This document shows positions 8,248 through 16,141 of a DNA stretch of 64,000 nt, one piece after another. The stretch is from JBGAJN01 sp044224905. GTDB taxonomy: Bacteria; Verrucomicrobiota; Verrucomicrobiia; Limisphaerales; JBGAJN01. The stretch lies in contig JBGAJN010000001.1 in the NCBI GenBank assembly GCA_044224905.1, positions 2,190,575 to 2,254,574 of the forward strand, written 5' to 3'. The notes under the pieces were generated by a model. The model was not told the DNA's origin. It worked only from the letters and a program-made list of their open reading frames with translations, and ran no database searches. A program made the position numbers and the translations under genes. How positions within the stretch are numbered: position 1 is the stretch's first letter; each line of letters opens with the position of its first letter.

Positions 8248-9174
8248 ATGGAGAAAAAACGATCACCCCGCTTCAAACGCGTTTCCCCGGCTGTCCCGAT
8301 CCAGTTAACCGAGCGCGACCACGAAATCATCCGGCTCGTCCAGCGGCATCGTTTTCTTCGTTCCCGTCTGATCGTGGCGCTCATGGGCGGCAGTGAGCAG
8401 CAGATCGTGCGGCGGTTGCAGTTGCTCTTTCATCATGGCTACCTCGAACGTCCGCGCGCCCAAATCCAATACTACGACCGCGGCGGCTCACGCACCATTG
8501 CATACGGGTTAGGAAATAAAGGGGGTGTGTTGTTGCGGCAGGAGCTTGGCATTGCTGTGCATCCTGATTCATGGAGCGAAAAGAATCACGCGATCGGCCG
8601 GATGTTTCTTGAACACGCACTTTTGGTATCCGACATCATGACGTCCCTTGAACTTGCCTGCCGAAAGCGAGGCGATGTCCGACTGATATACGAAGACCAG
8701 CTTGCACTTCAATCGGAACGGGAGCCGTTTCAGTGGCGTGTGAAGTTGCAGAATGGCGTGACGCTCGGCGTGGTTCCCGACCGCGTATTCGCCTTGGAAT
8801 ACACAGATCAAAACGGCCAGATACAGCGGGCATATTTCTTCCTTGAGGCCGACCGGGGCACCATGCCGGTGACGCGGAGCAACCTTTCCCAAACGTCATT
8901 CACTCGCAAACTCCTCGCATACGAAGCCACCTGGACGAAGAAGATTCACCAGCAACATCTGGGTATCCATCGGTTCCGTGTGCTCACAGTCACCACGAGT
9001 GAAGCGCGGGTGGAATCCCTCCTGGAAGCCTGTTCCCAATTGAAACGCGGTCACGGCCTATTTCTCTTTGCTGACCGGACAGTTTTAGAAAAGGACCTGT
9101 TCTCTCCAGTCTGGCGAAACGGGAAATCGGGCGAAATGGCAGCGATTCTCGACTTGCCATATATGGCAAGTTAG
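8248..9174 (+). CDS. Replication-relaxation family protein
   Basis: The 308-residue protein opens with a winged helix-turn-helix (about residues 20-80: LTERDHEIIRLVQRHRFLRS, then VRRLQLLFHHGYLERP). This matches replication-relaxation proteins (Pfam family of that name) found on plasmids and integrative elements. The middle holds GLGNKGGVLLRQELG and an NHAIGRMFLEHALLVSDI stretch. The C-terminal half has FFLEADRGTMPV, reminiscent of a nuclease or relaxase-like core. It heads a plus-strand run of mobile-element genes. I chose the ATG at 8248; a frame from 8095 would add 51 cysteine- and histidine-rich residues that look non-coding. The enzymatic role of the family is not established. Confidence 0.75.
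   Translation: MEKKRSPRFKRVSPAVPIQLTERDHEIIRLVQRHRFLRSRLIVALMGGSEQQIVRRLQLLFHHGYLERPRAQIQYYDRGGSRTIAYGLGNKGGVLLRQELGIAVHPDSWSEKNHAIGRMFLEHALLVSDIMTSLELACRKRGDVRLIYEDQLALQSEREPFQWRVKLQNGVTLGVVPDRVFALEYTDQNGQIQRAYFFLEADRGTMPVTRSNLSQTSFTRKLLAYEATWTKKIHQQHLGIHRFRVLTVTTSEARVESLLEACSQLKRGHGLFLFADRTVLEKDLFSPVWRNGKSGEMAAILDLPYMAS
9153..9170. repeat. Perfect 18-bp palindrome CTTGCCATATATGGCAAG
   Basis: The palindrome covers the last codons of the replication-relaxation gene. Its right half, ATGGCAAGTT, also occurs upstream of that gene at 8195-8204, where it forms part of another inverted repeat. Such paired sites are compatible with binding sites for a replication or regulatory protein, but this is inferred from symmetry alone. 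Confidence 0.4.
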
Positions 9175-9277
9175 CACGTCTTCTGGGTTTTCTTGGGGAC
9201 AGTTAGGATGCCCCTTGGATGCAGCTCAACTTCGTGAGCGGCACAGTTCTTCACAACCAACCATAGGAGTATATCCC

Positions 9278-10297
9278 ATGCCTAAATCATCGTTCGTCGA
9301 CTTCAAAGCCATCAAAGCGGCCGTCACCATGGAGCAGGTTCTTGAGCACTACGGCCTGCTTTCCAAATTCAAGCGAGGCACCGATAGCTTGAGCGGTCCC
9401 TGTCCCATCCACAAAGGCAGCAACCCAACGCAGTTCCGGGTCAGTATCAGCAAGAATGTCTGGAATTGCTTCTCCGAATGCAAACATGGAGGCAATGTCC
9501 TCGACTTCATTGCGCGGATGGACAACGTGAGCATTCACGCCGCGGCCATTAAAGCCATTGAGTGGTTTCATCTCGATCCCGAATCCATGTCGGTGAGTGC
9601 CGAACAAGGAGATCACGAGTCAGGTGAACCTACACCTCAGCAGGAGGCGCCCGCACCAAAGCCGCTAGCTAAAACGCCACCGGCAGCGGAGAGCGGTGCC
9701 CCCAACAAGCCGCTCCAGTTCCGTCTGGACAAGCTCGATCGTGAACATCCCTACCTCAAAGACCGTGGCCTCACCCTGGAAACCCTCGTGGATTTCGGGG
9801 TCGGATACTGCGCCAAAGGAATGATGGCTGACCGGATCGCCATCCCCATCCACAATCCTGACGGTAAGGTAGTAGCGTATGCAGGACGTTTCCCCGGTGA
9901 ACCTGGTGACGACACTCCCAAATACAAGCTGCCACCGGGATTCCGGAAATCGCTCGAATTGTTCAACCTTGATCGAGCGATCAAGGAATCACCCGACAAG
10001 CCATTGGTCATCGTGGAGGGTTTCTTCGATTGCATGAAGCTCCACCAATGCGGCTGTCGCAAGGTGGTTGCCCTCATGGGCAGCACCATGTCAGGCGCAC
10101 AGGAGGAGCTGATTCGCAAATACACCGACCGGCACAGCCACGTCATCGTCATGCTCGACGAAGACGAGGCGGGCAGGGCGGGACGCGAAGACATCGCAGT
10201 TCGTCTCGCTAAGTTCGTTTTTGTGAAGATTCACACCTTTGCCAAAGACGGACAGCAGCCAGAACAACTCACGGCTGAGGAGATCGCAAGCCTCTGA
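9278..10297 (+). CDS. CHC2 zinc-finger / Toprim primase-like protein
   Basis: The 339-residue protein resembles the N-terminal and catalytic parts of DnaG-type primases. A CHC2 zinc finger (CPIH near residue 41, with the later cysteines in NCFSECKHGG) is followed by a proline-rich linker (about 105-145). A Toprim domain then shows LVIVEGFFDCMKLHQ (catalytic Glu), VVALMGSTMSG and IVMLDEDEAGRAGRED. It lacks the C-terminal helicase-binding region of chromosomal DnaG. AGGAG lies 11 bases before the ATG at 9278, so the 21-residue longer version is unlikely. It probably primes or helps process element DNA during replication or transfer. Confidence 0.82.
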   Translation: MPKSSFVDFKAIKAAVTMEQVLEHYGLLSKFKRGTDSLSGPCPIHKGSNPTQFRVSISKNVWNCFSECKHGGNVLDFIARMDNVSIHAAAIKAIEWFHLDPESMSVSAEQGDHESGEPTPQQEAPAPKPLAKTPPAAESGAPNKPLQFRLDKLDREHPYLKDRGLTLETLVDFGVGYCAKGMMADRIAIPIHNPDGKVVAYAGRFPGEPGDDTPKYKLPPGFRKSLELFNLDRAIKESPDKPLVIVEGFFDCMKLHQCGCRKVVALMGSTMSGAQEELIRKYTDRHSHVIVMLDEDEAGRAGREDIAVRLAKFVFVKIHTFAKDGQQPEQLTAEEIASL

Positions 10298-10304
10298 GTC
10301 AGCC

Positions 10305-10589
10305 ATGCAACCGCAGAGCGGCCAGACTGAATTCTTCGGTCTGGCCCCGCAACCACAGCCGCATCCATATCGGCTTCGCGTTAATGACGTGATCCGTATC
10401 GAAGGCCGGCTGGGTCTGGTCGTCCGGGTCAACGAATGCGCGGCGGTGGTCGAGATGAATCGGCCACCCCGTGTGTTCACCACCCGCTTCGACAAACTCG
10501 TCCGGTTTCAACCTCCACCCCTCCGGTTCCGCATTTCGCCCAATTCCGAAATCGAAATCGTGAACCGCAAACGAAAGGAAACCACATGA
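10305..10589 (+). CDS. Small hypothetical protein of the mobile-element module
   Basis: The 94-residue protein (MQPQSGQTEFFGLAPQPQPH...) has a proline- and glutamine-rich start. A small SH3- or KOW-like beta segment follows (RVNDVIRIEGRLGLVVRVNE, then AAVVEMNRPPRVFTTRFDKL) and a basic tail NRKRKETT. The beta segment suggests nucleic-acid or protein binding, which is inference. It starts 7 bp after the primase stop. Its TGA overlaps the next ATG in an ATGA arrangement, so the run is probably one operon. Confidence 0.55.
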   Translation: MQPQSGQTEFFGLAPQPQPHPYRLRVNDVIRIEGRLGLVVRVNECAAVVEMNRPPRVFTTRFDKLVRFQPPPLRFRISPNSEIEIVNRKRKETT

Positions 10590-10672
10590 AAACACTTCGA
10601 GAACTTGATCCAGCCGTCATTGGCTTGATCCAACCCAAAACTAGCTATGGATGTGCATTGTTCAACCTGTAG
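10586..10672 (+). CDS. 28-codon coupled open frame (possible leader or frameshifted N-terminus)
   Basis: An ATG at 10586 overlaps the previous stop codon (ATGA), is preceded by AAAGGAAA, and encodes MKTLRELDPAVIGLIQPKTS followed by YGCALFNL. It overlaps the start of the next gene in another frame. Its ribosome-binding site is much better than that of the next gene. The frame could be a coupling leader, or the true N-terminus of the next protein separated by a single-base shift. Confidence 0.35.
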   Translation: MKTLRELDPAVIGLIQPKTSYGCALFNL

Positions 10673-10976
10673 CGAACCGTGGGATGTGTATCACCTCTGG
10701 CATGACGCGATCTTCGAGACTGGGTTAAGTCAGGAAGATGCCGAAGCGTGGTGCCGACTTCCCCGCCCAGAAAAGTTGTCAGACCGATATCGGAAGGAAT
10801 TCCGAGCGGTCGGCTGGGAATTCGGATCATCAATCATCAATGTGATTCGTTGTCCCGGCTGTCCCAAGGATGCCAAACCTGATCCTGAACGACTCGCCAC
10901 CAAGCATGCCTTGGAAGAGTTGATGGGCGATGACGACGATGGATTGGCAGCCGCATTCGAGGACTACCGCCTATGA
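10647..10976 (+). CDS. Small cysteine-containing protein of mobile elements
   Basis: The 109-residue protein carries an N-terminal CSTC near residues 5-8 and a CPGC near residue 70, spaced as a possible zinc-binding pair. Between them lie an acidic helical region (FETGLSQEDAEAWCRLPRPE) and RKEFRAVGWEFGSSIINVIR. The C-terminus is highly acidic (GDDDDGLAAAFEDYRL). Related small proteins appear to accompany ArdC and primase genes in integrative elements, but I know of no assigned function. Its last codon overlaps the next ATG (ATGA). The start is poorly supported by a ribosome-binding site; see the 28-codon frame upstream. Confidence 0.6.
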   Translation: MDVHCSTCSEPWDVYHLWHDAIFETGLSQEDAEAWCRLPRPEKLSDRYRKEFRAVGWEFGSSIINVIRCPGCPKDAKPDPERLATKHALEELMGDDDDGLAAAFEDYRL

Positions 10977-11248
10977 ATCCCACTGCTCAGTTCCGTCTCG
11001 GACATATTGTCTCCACACCGAATGCCCTCGCTCAGATTCCGAACTCGGACATCCTGAGTGCGATAGCGCGCCACCAATCAGGTGATTGGGGTGACATGGA
11101 TGATGAAGATCGGGAGGCCAACAACTGTGCCTTGAAAGAAGGCACACGGCTCCTCTCGGTATATCACTCCACCAAGGGCGTGAAGTTCTGGATCATCACC
11201 GAAGCGGATCGGTCCTCGACCTGTGTCCTCCTCCCGGAGGACTACTAA
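10973..11248 (+). CDS. Small plasmid-type hypothetical protein
   Basis: The 91-residue protein belongs to a widespread family of mobile-element orphans with the pattern LGxIVxTPxAL...SAIARHxxGDWG...DxEDREAN...EGTRLLSVY...KxWIITEADRSxTxVLLPEDY. All of these blocks are visible here. Family members are often mislabelled as restriction-enzyme subunits; no function is established. It overlaps the preceding gene by 4 bp and is followed immediately by an intrinsic terminator, so it closes the primase operon. Confidence 0.7.
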   Translation: MNPTAQFRLGHIVSTPNALAQIPNSDILSAIARHQSGDWGDMDDEDREANNCALKEGTRLLSVYHSTKGVKFWIITEADRSSTCVLLPEDY

Positions 11249-11253
11249 ACACG

Positions 11254-11276
11254 GGCCTCTTTCGGGAGGCCTTTTT
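11254..11276 (+). terminator. Intrinsic terminator after the primase operon
   Basis: GGCCTC (11254-11259) pairs with GAGGCC (11266-11271) around a 6-nt loop and is followed by TTTTTCTTT. It lies 6 bp after the stop at 11248. Confidence 0.8.
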
Positions 11277-11401
11277 CTTTCCGGCAGCATTCTGCTGCCT
11301 GATTCCCTCGCTGGTATGGGCCGTCCCGCCTCCAGTCGAGAGACCATCCCCAACCAGAGGCACTCTGATTCCTCAGATGGACGGCAGAAGGAGAAACCTC
11401 C

Positions 11402-12298
11402 GTGAATACGGAAGCATATCAACACATCACTGATCGAATTATCACCCTGCTATCGCAGGGCACCGTTCCCTGGCACAAGCCATGGAAAGCTAGGACCGGG
11501 TTACCCCGGAACTTCGTCACCAAGAAGCCATATCGAGGAATCAACGTATTCCTCCTTATCGCCATGAGCTACGAATCTCCCTTCTGGCTCACGTTCCGTC
11601 AAGCATCCCAGCTCGGCGCAACAGTGCGGAAGGGAGAGAAGGCGTGTCCGGTGGTTTTCTGGAAACCTTGGATGATTGAGGACAAGGAATCGGGCGAGGA
11701 ACGGAACGTTCCGCTGCTTCGGTTCTACCATGTCTTCAATATTGCGCAGTGCGATGCCATTGGAGACGCACCCTTGACTGCTGATGCAGTTACAGTCACC
11801 AAGCCAGCGGAGATTGTTGCCAACATGCCACAGCGACCGGTGATCCGGCACGGCATGACCCGCGCCTTCTATTCCCCAGCGGAAGACCTCATCGGAATGC
11901 CGGCACGGGAACGGTTCGAGAAGGAGGATGAGTATTACTCGACACTCTTCCATGAACTTGTTCACTCGACCGGCCACGAGAAGCGGCTCAAGCGGACGAC
12001 ACTCACAGAATCCACCGGCTTCGGTTCCAATCCTTATTCTAAAGAGGAATTGATAGCGGAGATGGGCGCGACGTTTCTCTGCGGTCACGCAGAGATCGTC
12101 GAGCGGACAATTGACAATTCCGCCGCCTATCTCAAGGGCTGGCTGGATCAGTTGCGGAATGACAAGAAGCTCATCGTCCAAGCTGCCGCCCAGGCGCAAA
12201 AGGCGGTGGACTTCATACTCGGGAACATTGCAGCGCCATCGCAGGCCAATGGAGATGAAGTCACACCGGCACCAGTGTCAGCGGAGGTGACTATATGA
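11402..12298 (+). CDS. ArdC-like antirestriction protein
   Basis: The 298-residue protein has the two-domain layout of ArdC. The N-terminal single-stranded-DNA-binding domain (about residues 1-125) shows ITDRIITLLSQGTVPWHKPW, RGINVFLL and RKGEKACPVVFWK. The C-terminal zincin-like metallopeptidase domain has FHELVHSTGHEKRL, the HExxH zinc site with its downstream histidine, and ELIAEMGATFLCG. ArdC proteins protect incoming conjugative DNA from host restriction. Translation starts at GTG 11402, supported by AAGGAG about 9 bases upstream. The stop overlaps the ATG of the next gene by 4 bp. Confidence 0.85.
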   Translation: MNTEAYQHITDRIITLLSQGTVPWHKPWKARTGLPRNFVTKKPYRGINVFLLIAMSYESPFWLTFRQASQLGATVRKGEKACPVVFWKPWMIEDKESGEERNVPLLRFYHVFNIAQCDAIGDAPLTADAVTVTKPAEIVANMPQRPVIRHGMTRAFYSPAEDLIGMPARERFEKEDEYYSTLFHELVHSTGHEKRLKRTTLTESTGFGSNPYSKEELIAEMGATFLCGHAEIVERTIDNSAAYLKGWLDQLRNDKKLIVQAAAQAQKAVDFILGNIAAPSQANGDEVTPAPVSAEVTI

Positions 12299-12756
12299 AA
12301 GCCTTCAATCCCAAGGAATTCAAAGTCACCGCGCTCAGGGAGTGTCCACTGCCGGCGGAAATGCTGGTCTGCGACACTCCCGACAAGGCTGTCGAGTATT
12401 GGCGGCTCCACATTGCGACGGACGTGCGATTCAACCCGGAATGTGAATGTTTCGTGGTGTTGCTCTTGAACACACGTCGTCGCGTCCGGGGTCACCAGCT
12501 CCTCACGATTGGTACGATGGATACCTTGCTCGTTGACCCTCGAATTGTGTTCAGAAGTGCAATCGTCGCCAGCGCTGCCGCCGTGGTGCTAGCACACAAT
12601 CATCCAAGCGGCGAGCCACAACCCTCCGAGGCCGACATCAAAGTGACCCGCGATTTGATCCGCGCGGGCCAACTCCTGAGACTAGAAGTGCTGGATCACA
12701 TCATCATCGGCAATCCAAACCATTGTTCTTTACGTGAATTGGGTTATTTTTACTAG
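12295..12756 (+). CDS. RadC-like JAB-domain protein
   Basis: The 153-residue protein holds the RadC/JAB (MPN+) domain without the helix-hairpin-helix part of chromosomal RadC. It has the metal motif AHNHPSGEPQPSEAD, preceded by LLNTRRRVRGHQLL and followed by LEVLDHIIIG. Short RadC forms are typical of plasmids, prophages and integrative elements. The chromosomal protein is not needed for repair in most hosts, so the biochemical role is open; a metallopeptidase activity is suggested by the fold. It overlaps ArdC in an ATGA arrangement and is followed by a strong terminator. Confidence 0.82.
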   Translation: MKAFNPKEFKVTALRECPLPAEMLVCDTPDKAVEYWRLHIATDVRFNPECECFVVLLLNTRRRVRGHQLLTIGTMDTLLVDPRIVFRSAIVASAAAVVLAHNHPSGEPQPSEADIKVTRDLIRAGQLLRLEVLDHIIIGNPNHCSLRELGYFY

Positions 12757-12779
12757 CTCCGGGTAACGCCGAGCACACG

Positions 12780-12814
12780 GGCGATTCTTCGCAATTTCGA
12801 AGAATCGCCTTTTT
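12780..12814 (+). terminator. Strong intrinsic terminator after the ArdC/RadC operon
   Basis: A perfect 12-bp stem (GGCGATTCTTCG at 12780-12791 with its complement at 12798-12809) has a 6-nt loop and is followed by TTTTT. Confidence 0.9.
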
Positions 12815-12927
12815 AATTCATGATGTATCGGCTTCCGCAATTCGCCCTCGGCTTATTTAAGTTTGAGTAAGGTCTTTGGCACGAGCGACAAGGGTTATGC
12901 GATGCTTGCGAGACGCTAGAGTAATGG

Positions 12928-12962
12928 ATAAGAGAAAGGCCACCTGATGCACCAGATGGCCT
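12928..12962 (-). terminator. Intrinsic terminator of the minus-strand gene at 13012
   Basis: Stem arms at 12937-12946 and 12953-12962 pair with one mismatch around a 6-nt loop. Read on the minus strand they are followed by TTTCTCTTA. It lies about 50 bp past the stop of the 13012-13488 gene and supports that gene being real. Confidence 0.65.
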
Positions 12963-13011
12963 ATGCGATACATAGATCGCTATTCTATAAGTTTTAGCAA
13001 AAAGGTCCAAA

Positions 13012-13488
13012 TCAAATTTGAACGGCAAGAGCATCACTCCAACACACATTCCTTTGTAATGTTCGCATTTCCCACCGCCAACTGCAACCATCCCAATAGA
13101 GACATCGCACATGACGATGACTTTCTGATCCATAAAAATATATGGTGCCAAAGAAGTGAATCACGTGCTCTTTCCAACGATTCGGAATCATCACTTGATT
13201 GCAGGGAGTCAGCAACCAATCAAGGACTTGGGCGCTACACACCGTTTTCTTACCCAACTCCATGCACAGTTCGTGCCAAGTTTTTGCATTCAAGTTATTA
13301 ACCTGTCGAATTGGTCTGTATAAAGATATATTGGCGTCCCTCCAAACGAGTAATCCGCTCGTACGCCGGCGTAACTGCTGACTTGCCGGAAGCACCGCCC
13401 ACGCTTTAGCTGGGATGAAAGGCATTAAATTACAGTTGATAATTCTTGCGGATGTGGTGCCCGCTTTTCTGTCTATCACTTTTTTCAT
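13012..13488 (-). CDS. Tryptophan-rich hypothetical protein of mobile elements
   Basis: The 158-residue protein is rich in tryptophan and ends in a block IPNRWKEHVIHFFGTIYFYG followed by RCLYWDGCSWRW. This resembles a widespread C-terminal module (W..x.IFFWGTIYR...VRCLYWNGxxWxW) found in short phage and element proteins of unknown function. The start is supported by AAGAGGCG six bases before the ATG, and the gene has its own terminator. Two hairpins (13510-13527 and 13536-13558) lie in its leader and could be operator sites. I cannot assign a function. Confidence 0.55.
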   Translation of the reverse strand: MKKVIDRKAGTTSARIINCNLMPFIPAKAWAVLPASQQLRRRTSGLLVWRDANISLYRPIRQVNNLNAKTWHELCMELGKKTVCSAQVLDWLLTPCNQVMIPNRWKEHVIHFFGTIYFYGSESHRHVRCLYWDGCSWRWEMRTLQRNVCWSDALAVQI

Positions 13489-14176
13489 GATCGCCTCTTA
13501 AAACTAAAATGGCCAAACATTTGGCCAAGCTGGAGGGCGAATCCGTTTTAGATTCGCCATAGCTTTCAGAGGCATAGACAACTCATTTCATTGAGTTTTC
13601 TAAGGAGGAGTAAGACGCAAAGCGCCATTCCGTCTTCCTTATCCGGTTTTTCGATATTTCAAAGATGTGAACTCAATGACACCCGGGAAATACGGAGACA
13701 AAAATATCAACAATCCAGCGAAAGGTTGGTTGAAGCACTTTGACTATTTTTGCTGTCGCGTTGTGGATTCAACCGGAAGGAATAGCTGCGGTATTCCCGT
13801 TGACCTTCCAGCGAACCGCCGTTGGAAGGCTGTTGGAAGTTGAATCGGTGCGGCATCTCTCCGGCTTCAACACAGTTCATTGTGTGACACGAATGCGGCG
13901 CCCTTGTTTCGAGGCCGGTTGTGCGGGACCCGTGAAGGCATTTCGGATCGATATAAAGCAATCATCTGACTGCAGAGGCAGATCCGGAAATGATTTTGGA
14001 ATTGGAGAGGAAGGAAAAATTGTTCGGGCGAAAACTGATAATTAGGCCACTTAAAGCTATGGCGAAACGATATGCAATTGACAAAGTGCGAGCCGTTTAC
14101 TTGCCGTCATGCAAGTGCGGAAATCATATCAAATCTAGCTGTCGTTTGTCAATCCCCGCAGCGCTCCCGACCATTC
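13489..14176. other. Gene-poor region with three inverted repeats
   Basis: No convincing gene was found; open frames here lack codon bias, ribosome-binding sites and protein-like composition. The part next to the 13488 start holds three successive inverted repeats: arms 13510-13517/13520-13527 (TGGCCAAA), 13536-13543/13551-13558 (GGCGAATC) and 13580-13585/13592-13597 (AACTCA). They may be operators or RNA hairpins in the leader of the minus-strand gene. Confidence 0.4.
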
Positions 14177-16141
14177 TCAGATCGACATTTCTTTTGGGCC
14201 GTTTAGTATCTGTGATAAACATTTAGCTCGATTCTTAGGCTCAATATAATCTTTCAGGCTTTGACTTCCACTATTCCAATACTTCCAAAACGTATTTAGA
14301 CTATTACGAAAAGCCTTCTCCCGTGTTCCAGTCGGCTGCCAGTAACGCACTTTTTTAATCACGCGGTCGAGCACTTGCCGTCCGTTATTCCATGTCAGCT
14401 TTCCTTGGGAGATAAAGTTCAAGCAAAGGCACTCATTTAGATATTGATCCATTGAGTTAGGCCCCAAGTAGGCAACTTGCGTTGCATCCACCTCAAACCT
14501 TAGTAGTGCATCTTGCTCGGGTTCACTTAACACCTTAACTTTTATCTCAAATCCTTTTGGAGCATCGGGATCCTTTTCTACGTCGCACTGAGCGTCATAT
14601 TGGGCCTCTAATATTTGTTGTTCAGTTTCAATCAATTGGTGAAATTTCGTTGTAACCAAAAAGAGTCTCTGAATATGAAGACCGTTACGTGCCATATGTT
14701 TATTCATTGTTAGGAAGCGGCCATTGCTCCCCAAATTTTGATCCGTCCAGTAACCTGGATATGTCATGGTGCGATACACTTGCCCCTCGCTTGCAGCTGC
14801 AATCAATCTGCACAAACTCGTAACGAGCAAATCTCGATGGCCATAGATTTCGTGATGACCACGGCCAATGCGCTTCGCATCCTCGAATAGATGTTCGGCC
14901 CTTGATTCTATGACACTGCGAAGAAGAGGGTTTACTCCCTTTTGTTCGCGGGAGCTTTGAACCGCTACATTGATAAACATTTGCACTAACTGTTCTCGAG
15001 GCCGAGATTTGATTTGTTTGCGTCGCAAATCATTCTTAGACCCTTTACGACCCGCGGATTTGGCAATCGCTAATGCCTCCAGTAATTCTTCGGCGCAGGA
15101 AAAGCGATCATTTGGGTTGTGTCTGAGACATTTATCAACGATTTTGACAATGTTTTCATTCAAGAAAAACAAGTTGCTGCGCTCTTCAGGTGAAATATCT
15201 ACATTTTTCATAGCTTCGTAGACATGTAATTTCAGTTTCGAAACATCTTTTGGTAGGTCGCGGGGAGCCTTTCCAACTATGTATCGATAGAACAAGGCGC
15301 CCAATGAGTAAATATCTGCAGGAAACCACAATGCGCCCAAATTATCACTTGCGAGGCATTCAGGAGCACGATAACACGCATCCTCAATTTCCGATTCTAC
15401 CTTTGCCACATCGGGTTTGGAGTCCGATAGCGTGGCGTATCCGAATCCTACCAGATTATAATTCGTTTTATGAGTTGTTTTGCTGAAAATAATATTCCGG
15501 GGCACAATAAAGGAGTGTAGGATTCCATGATTGTGGACGATTCTCACACTTTCTGCTAACGGAATTGCGAAATCAAAAAACGAGTCGGGATTACTAAGTG
15601 TAAAAAAAGTTTCTTTCGTAAGATCATTGCCATCAACAAACTCGTATATGAGTCCCGGAATACTAACATCGTCCCCATTCTGATTAGTTTGACATAGGGC
15701 AATTGGTTGAGGAATGGAAAAGATTCCTCCAGCACATCTGCGACGAATGTGTGATAAAATAAAGTTTTTCTCAAATTCAGCGACAAGCCGCTTTTTCATA
15801 CTGGCGTAATAACTCTTGCTTGAGCCGAAACGAAGTAGATCTGCAGGAGATGGAATGGGTGGCTGCTTTAAGAAAAGGTTCTCTGAACCAAGAGCATTTA
15901 TCTGCAATCTATATGAGAGTCCGATTTGCCCCTTTGCTTCAATTTGTTTTGGCTTGGCGTGAAATACTTTAGACATTTTTTCCCCATCATTCTCCTCATC
16001 TAGCTTGCATTTCTTTGTCCAAGCAATAATGGTCTTTCCCCACGCATCGGGGCGCTCCTCAGGGATGGGGTCAGCCCATTTTATGATACGTAAATCTACT
16101 GGTCGATCCTCTGCCGGTTGAAAGGCGGTGTCCATGATCAA
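14177..16141 (-). CDS. Pseudokinase with unassigned C-terminal domain (FRG partner)
   Basis: The 654-residue protein contains a eukaryotic-type protein kinase fold at about residues 80-355. Visible elements are LFLKQP (beta-3 Lys92), LIYEFVDG hinge, ILHSFIVPRNIIF catalytic loop, LVGFGYA, CYRAPE (APE motif) and DIYSLGALFYRYIVG. The catalytic HRD aspartate is replaced (His209-Ser-Phe) and DFG reads Gly232-Phe-Gly, so both catalytic aspartates are missing. Lys92 and Asn216 remain, so nucleotide binding is possible but phosphotransfer unlikely. The C-terminal 270 residues contain SRAEHLFEDAKRIGRGHHEI and RFLTMNKHMARNGLHIQRLF, a domain I cannot name. The start overlaps the FRG gene by 4 bp, implying one operon. 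The codon usage is AT-richer than its neighbours, which fits recent transfer. Confidence 0.8.
   Translation of the reverse strand: MIMDTAFQPAEDRPVDLRIIKWADPIPEERPDAWGKTIIAWTKKCKLDEENDGEKMSKVFHAKPKQIEAKGQIGLSYRLQINALGSENLFLKQPPIPSPADLLRFGSSKSYYASMKKRLVAEFEKNFILSHIRRRCAGGIFSIPQPIALCQTNQNGDDVSIPGLIYEFVDGNDLTKETFFTLSNPDSFFDFAIPLAESVRIVHNHGILHSFIVPRNIIFSKTTHKTNYNLVGFGYATLSDSKPDVAKVESEIEDACYRAPECLASDNLGALWFPADIYSLGALFYRYIVGKAPRDLPKDVSKLKLHVYEAMKNVDISPEERSNLFFLNENIVKIVDKCLRHNPNDRFSCAEELLEALAIAKSAGRKGSKNDLRRKQIKSRPREQLVQMFINVAVQSSREQKGVNPLLRSVIESRAEHLFEDAKRIGRGHHEIYGHRDLLVTSLCRLIAAASEGQVYRTMTYPGYWTDQNLGSNGRFLTMNKHMARNGLHIQRLFLVTTKFHQLIETEQQILEAQYDAQCDVEKDPDAPKGFEIKVKVLSEPEQDALLRFEVDATQVAYLGPNSMDQYLNECLCLNFISQGKLTWNNGRQVLDRVIKKVRYWQPTGTREKAFRNSLNTFWKYWNSGSQSLKDYIEPKNRAKCLSQILNGPKEMSI

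Noticed and set aside
12813..13151. 112-codon minus-strand frame near the RadC terminator
   Set aside because: It overlaps the terminators and the better-supported 13012-13488 gene, and lacks a ribosome-binding site.
13740..14226. Short plus-strand frames in the gene-poor region
   Set aside because: No start signals, no protein-like composition and no recognisable motif.
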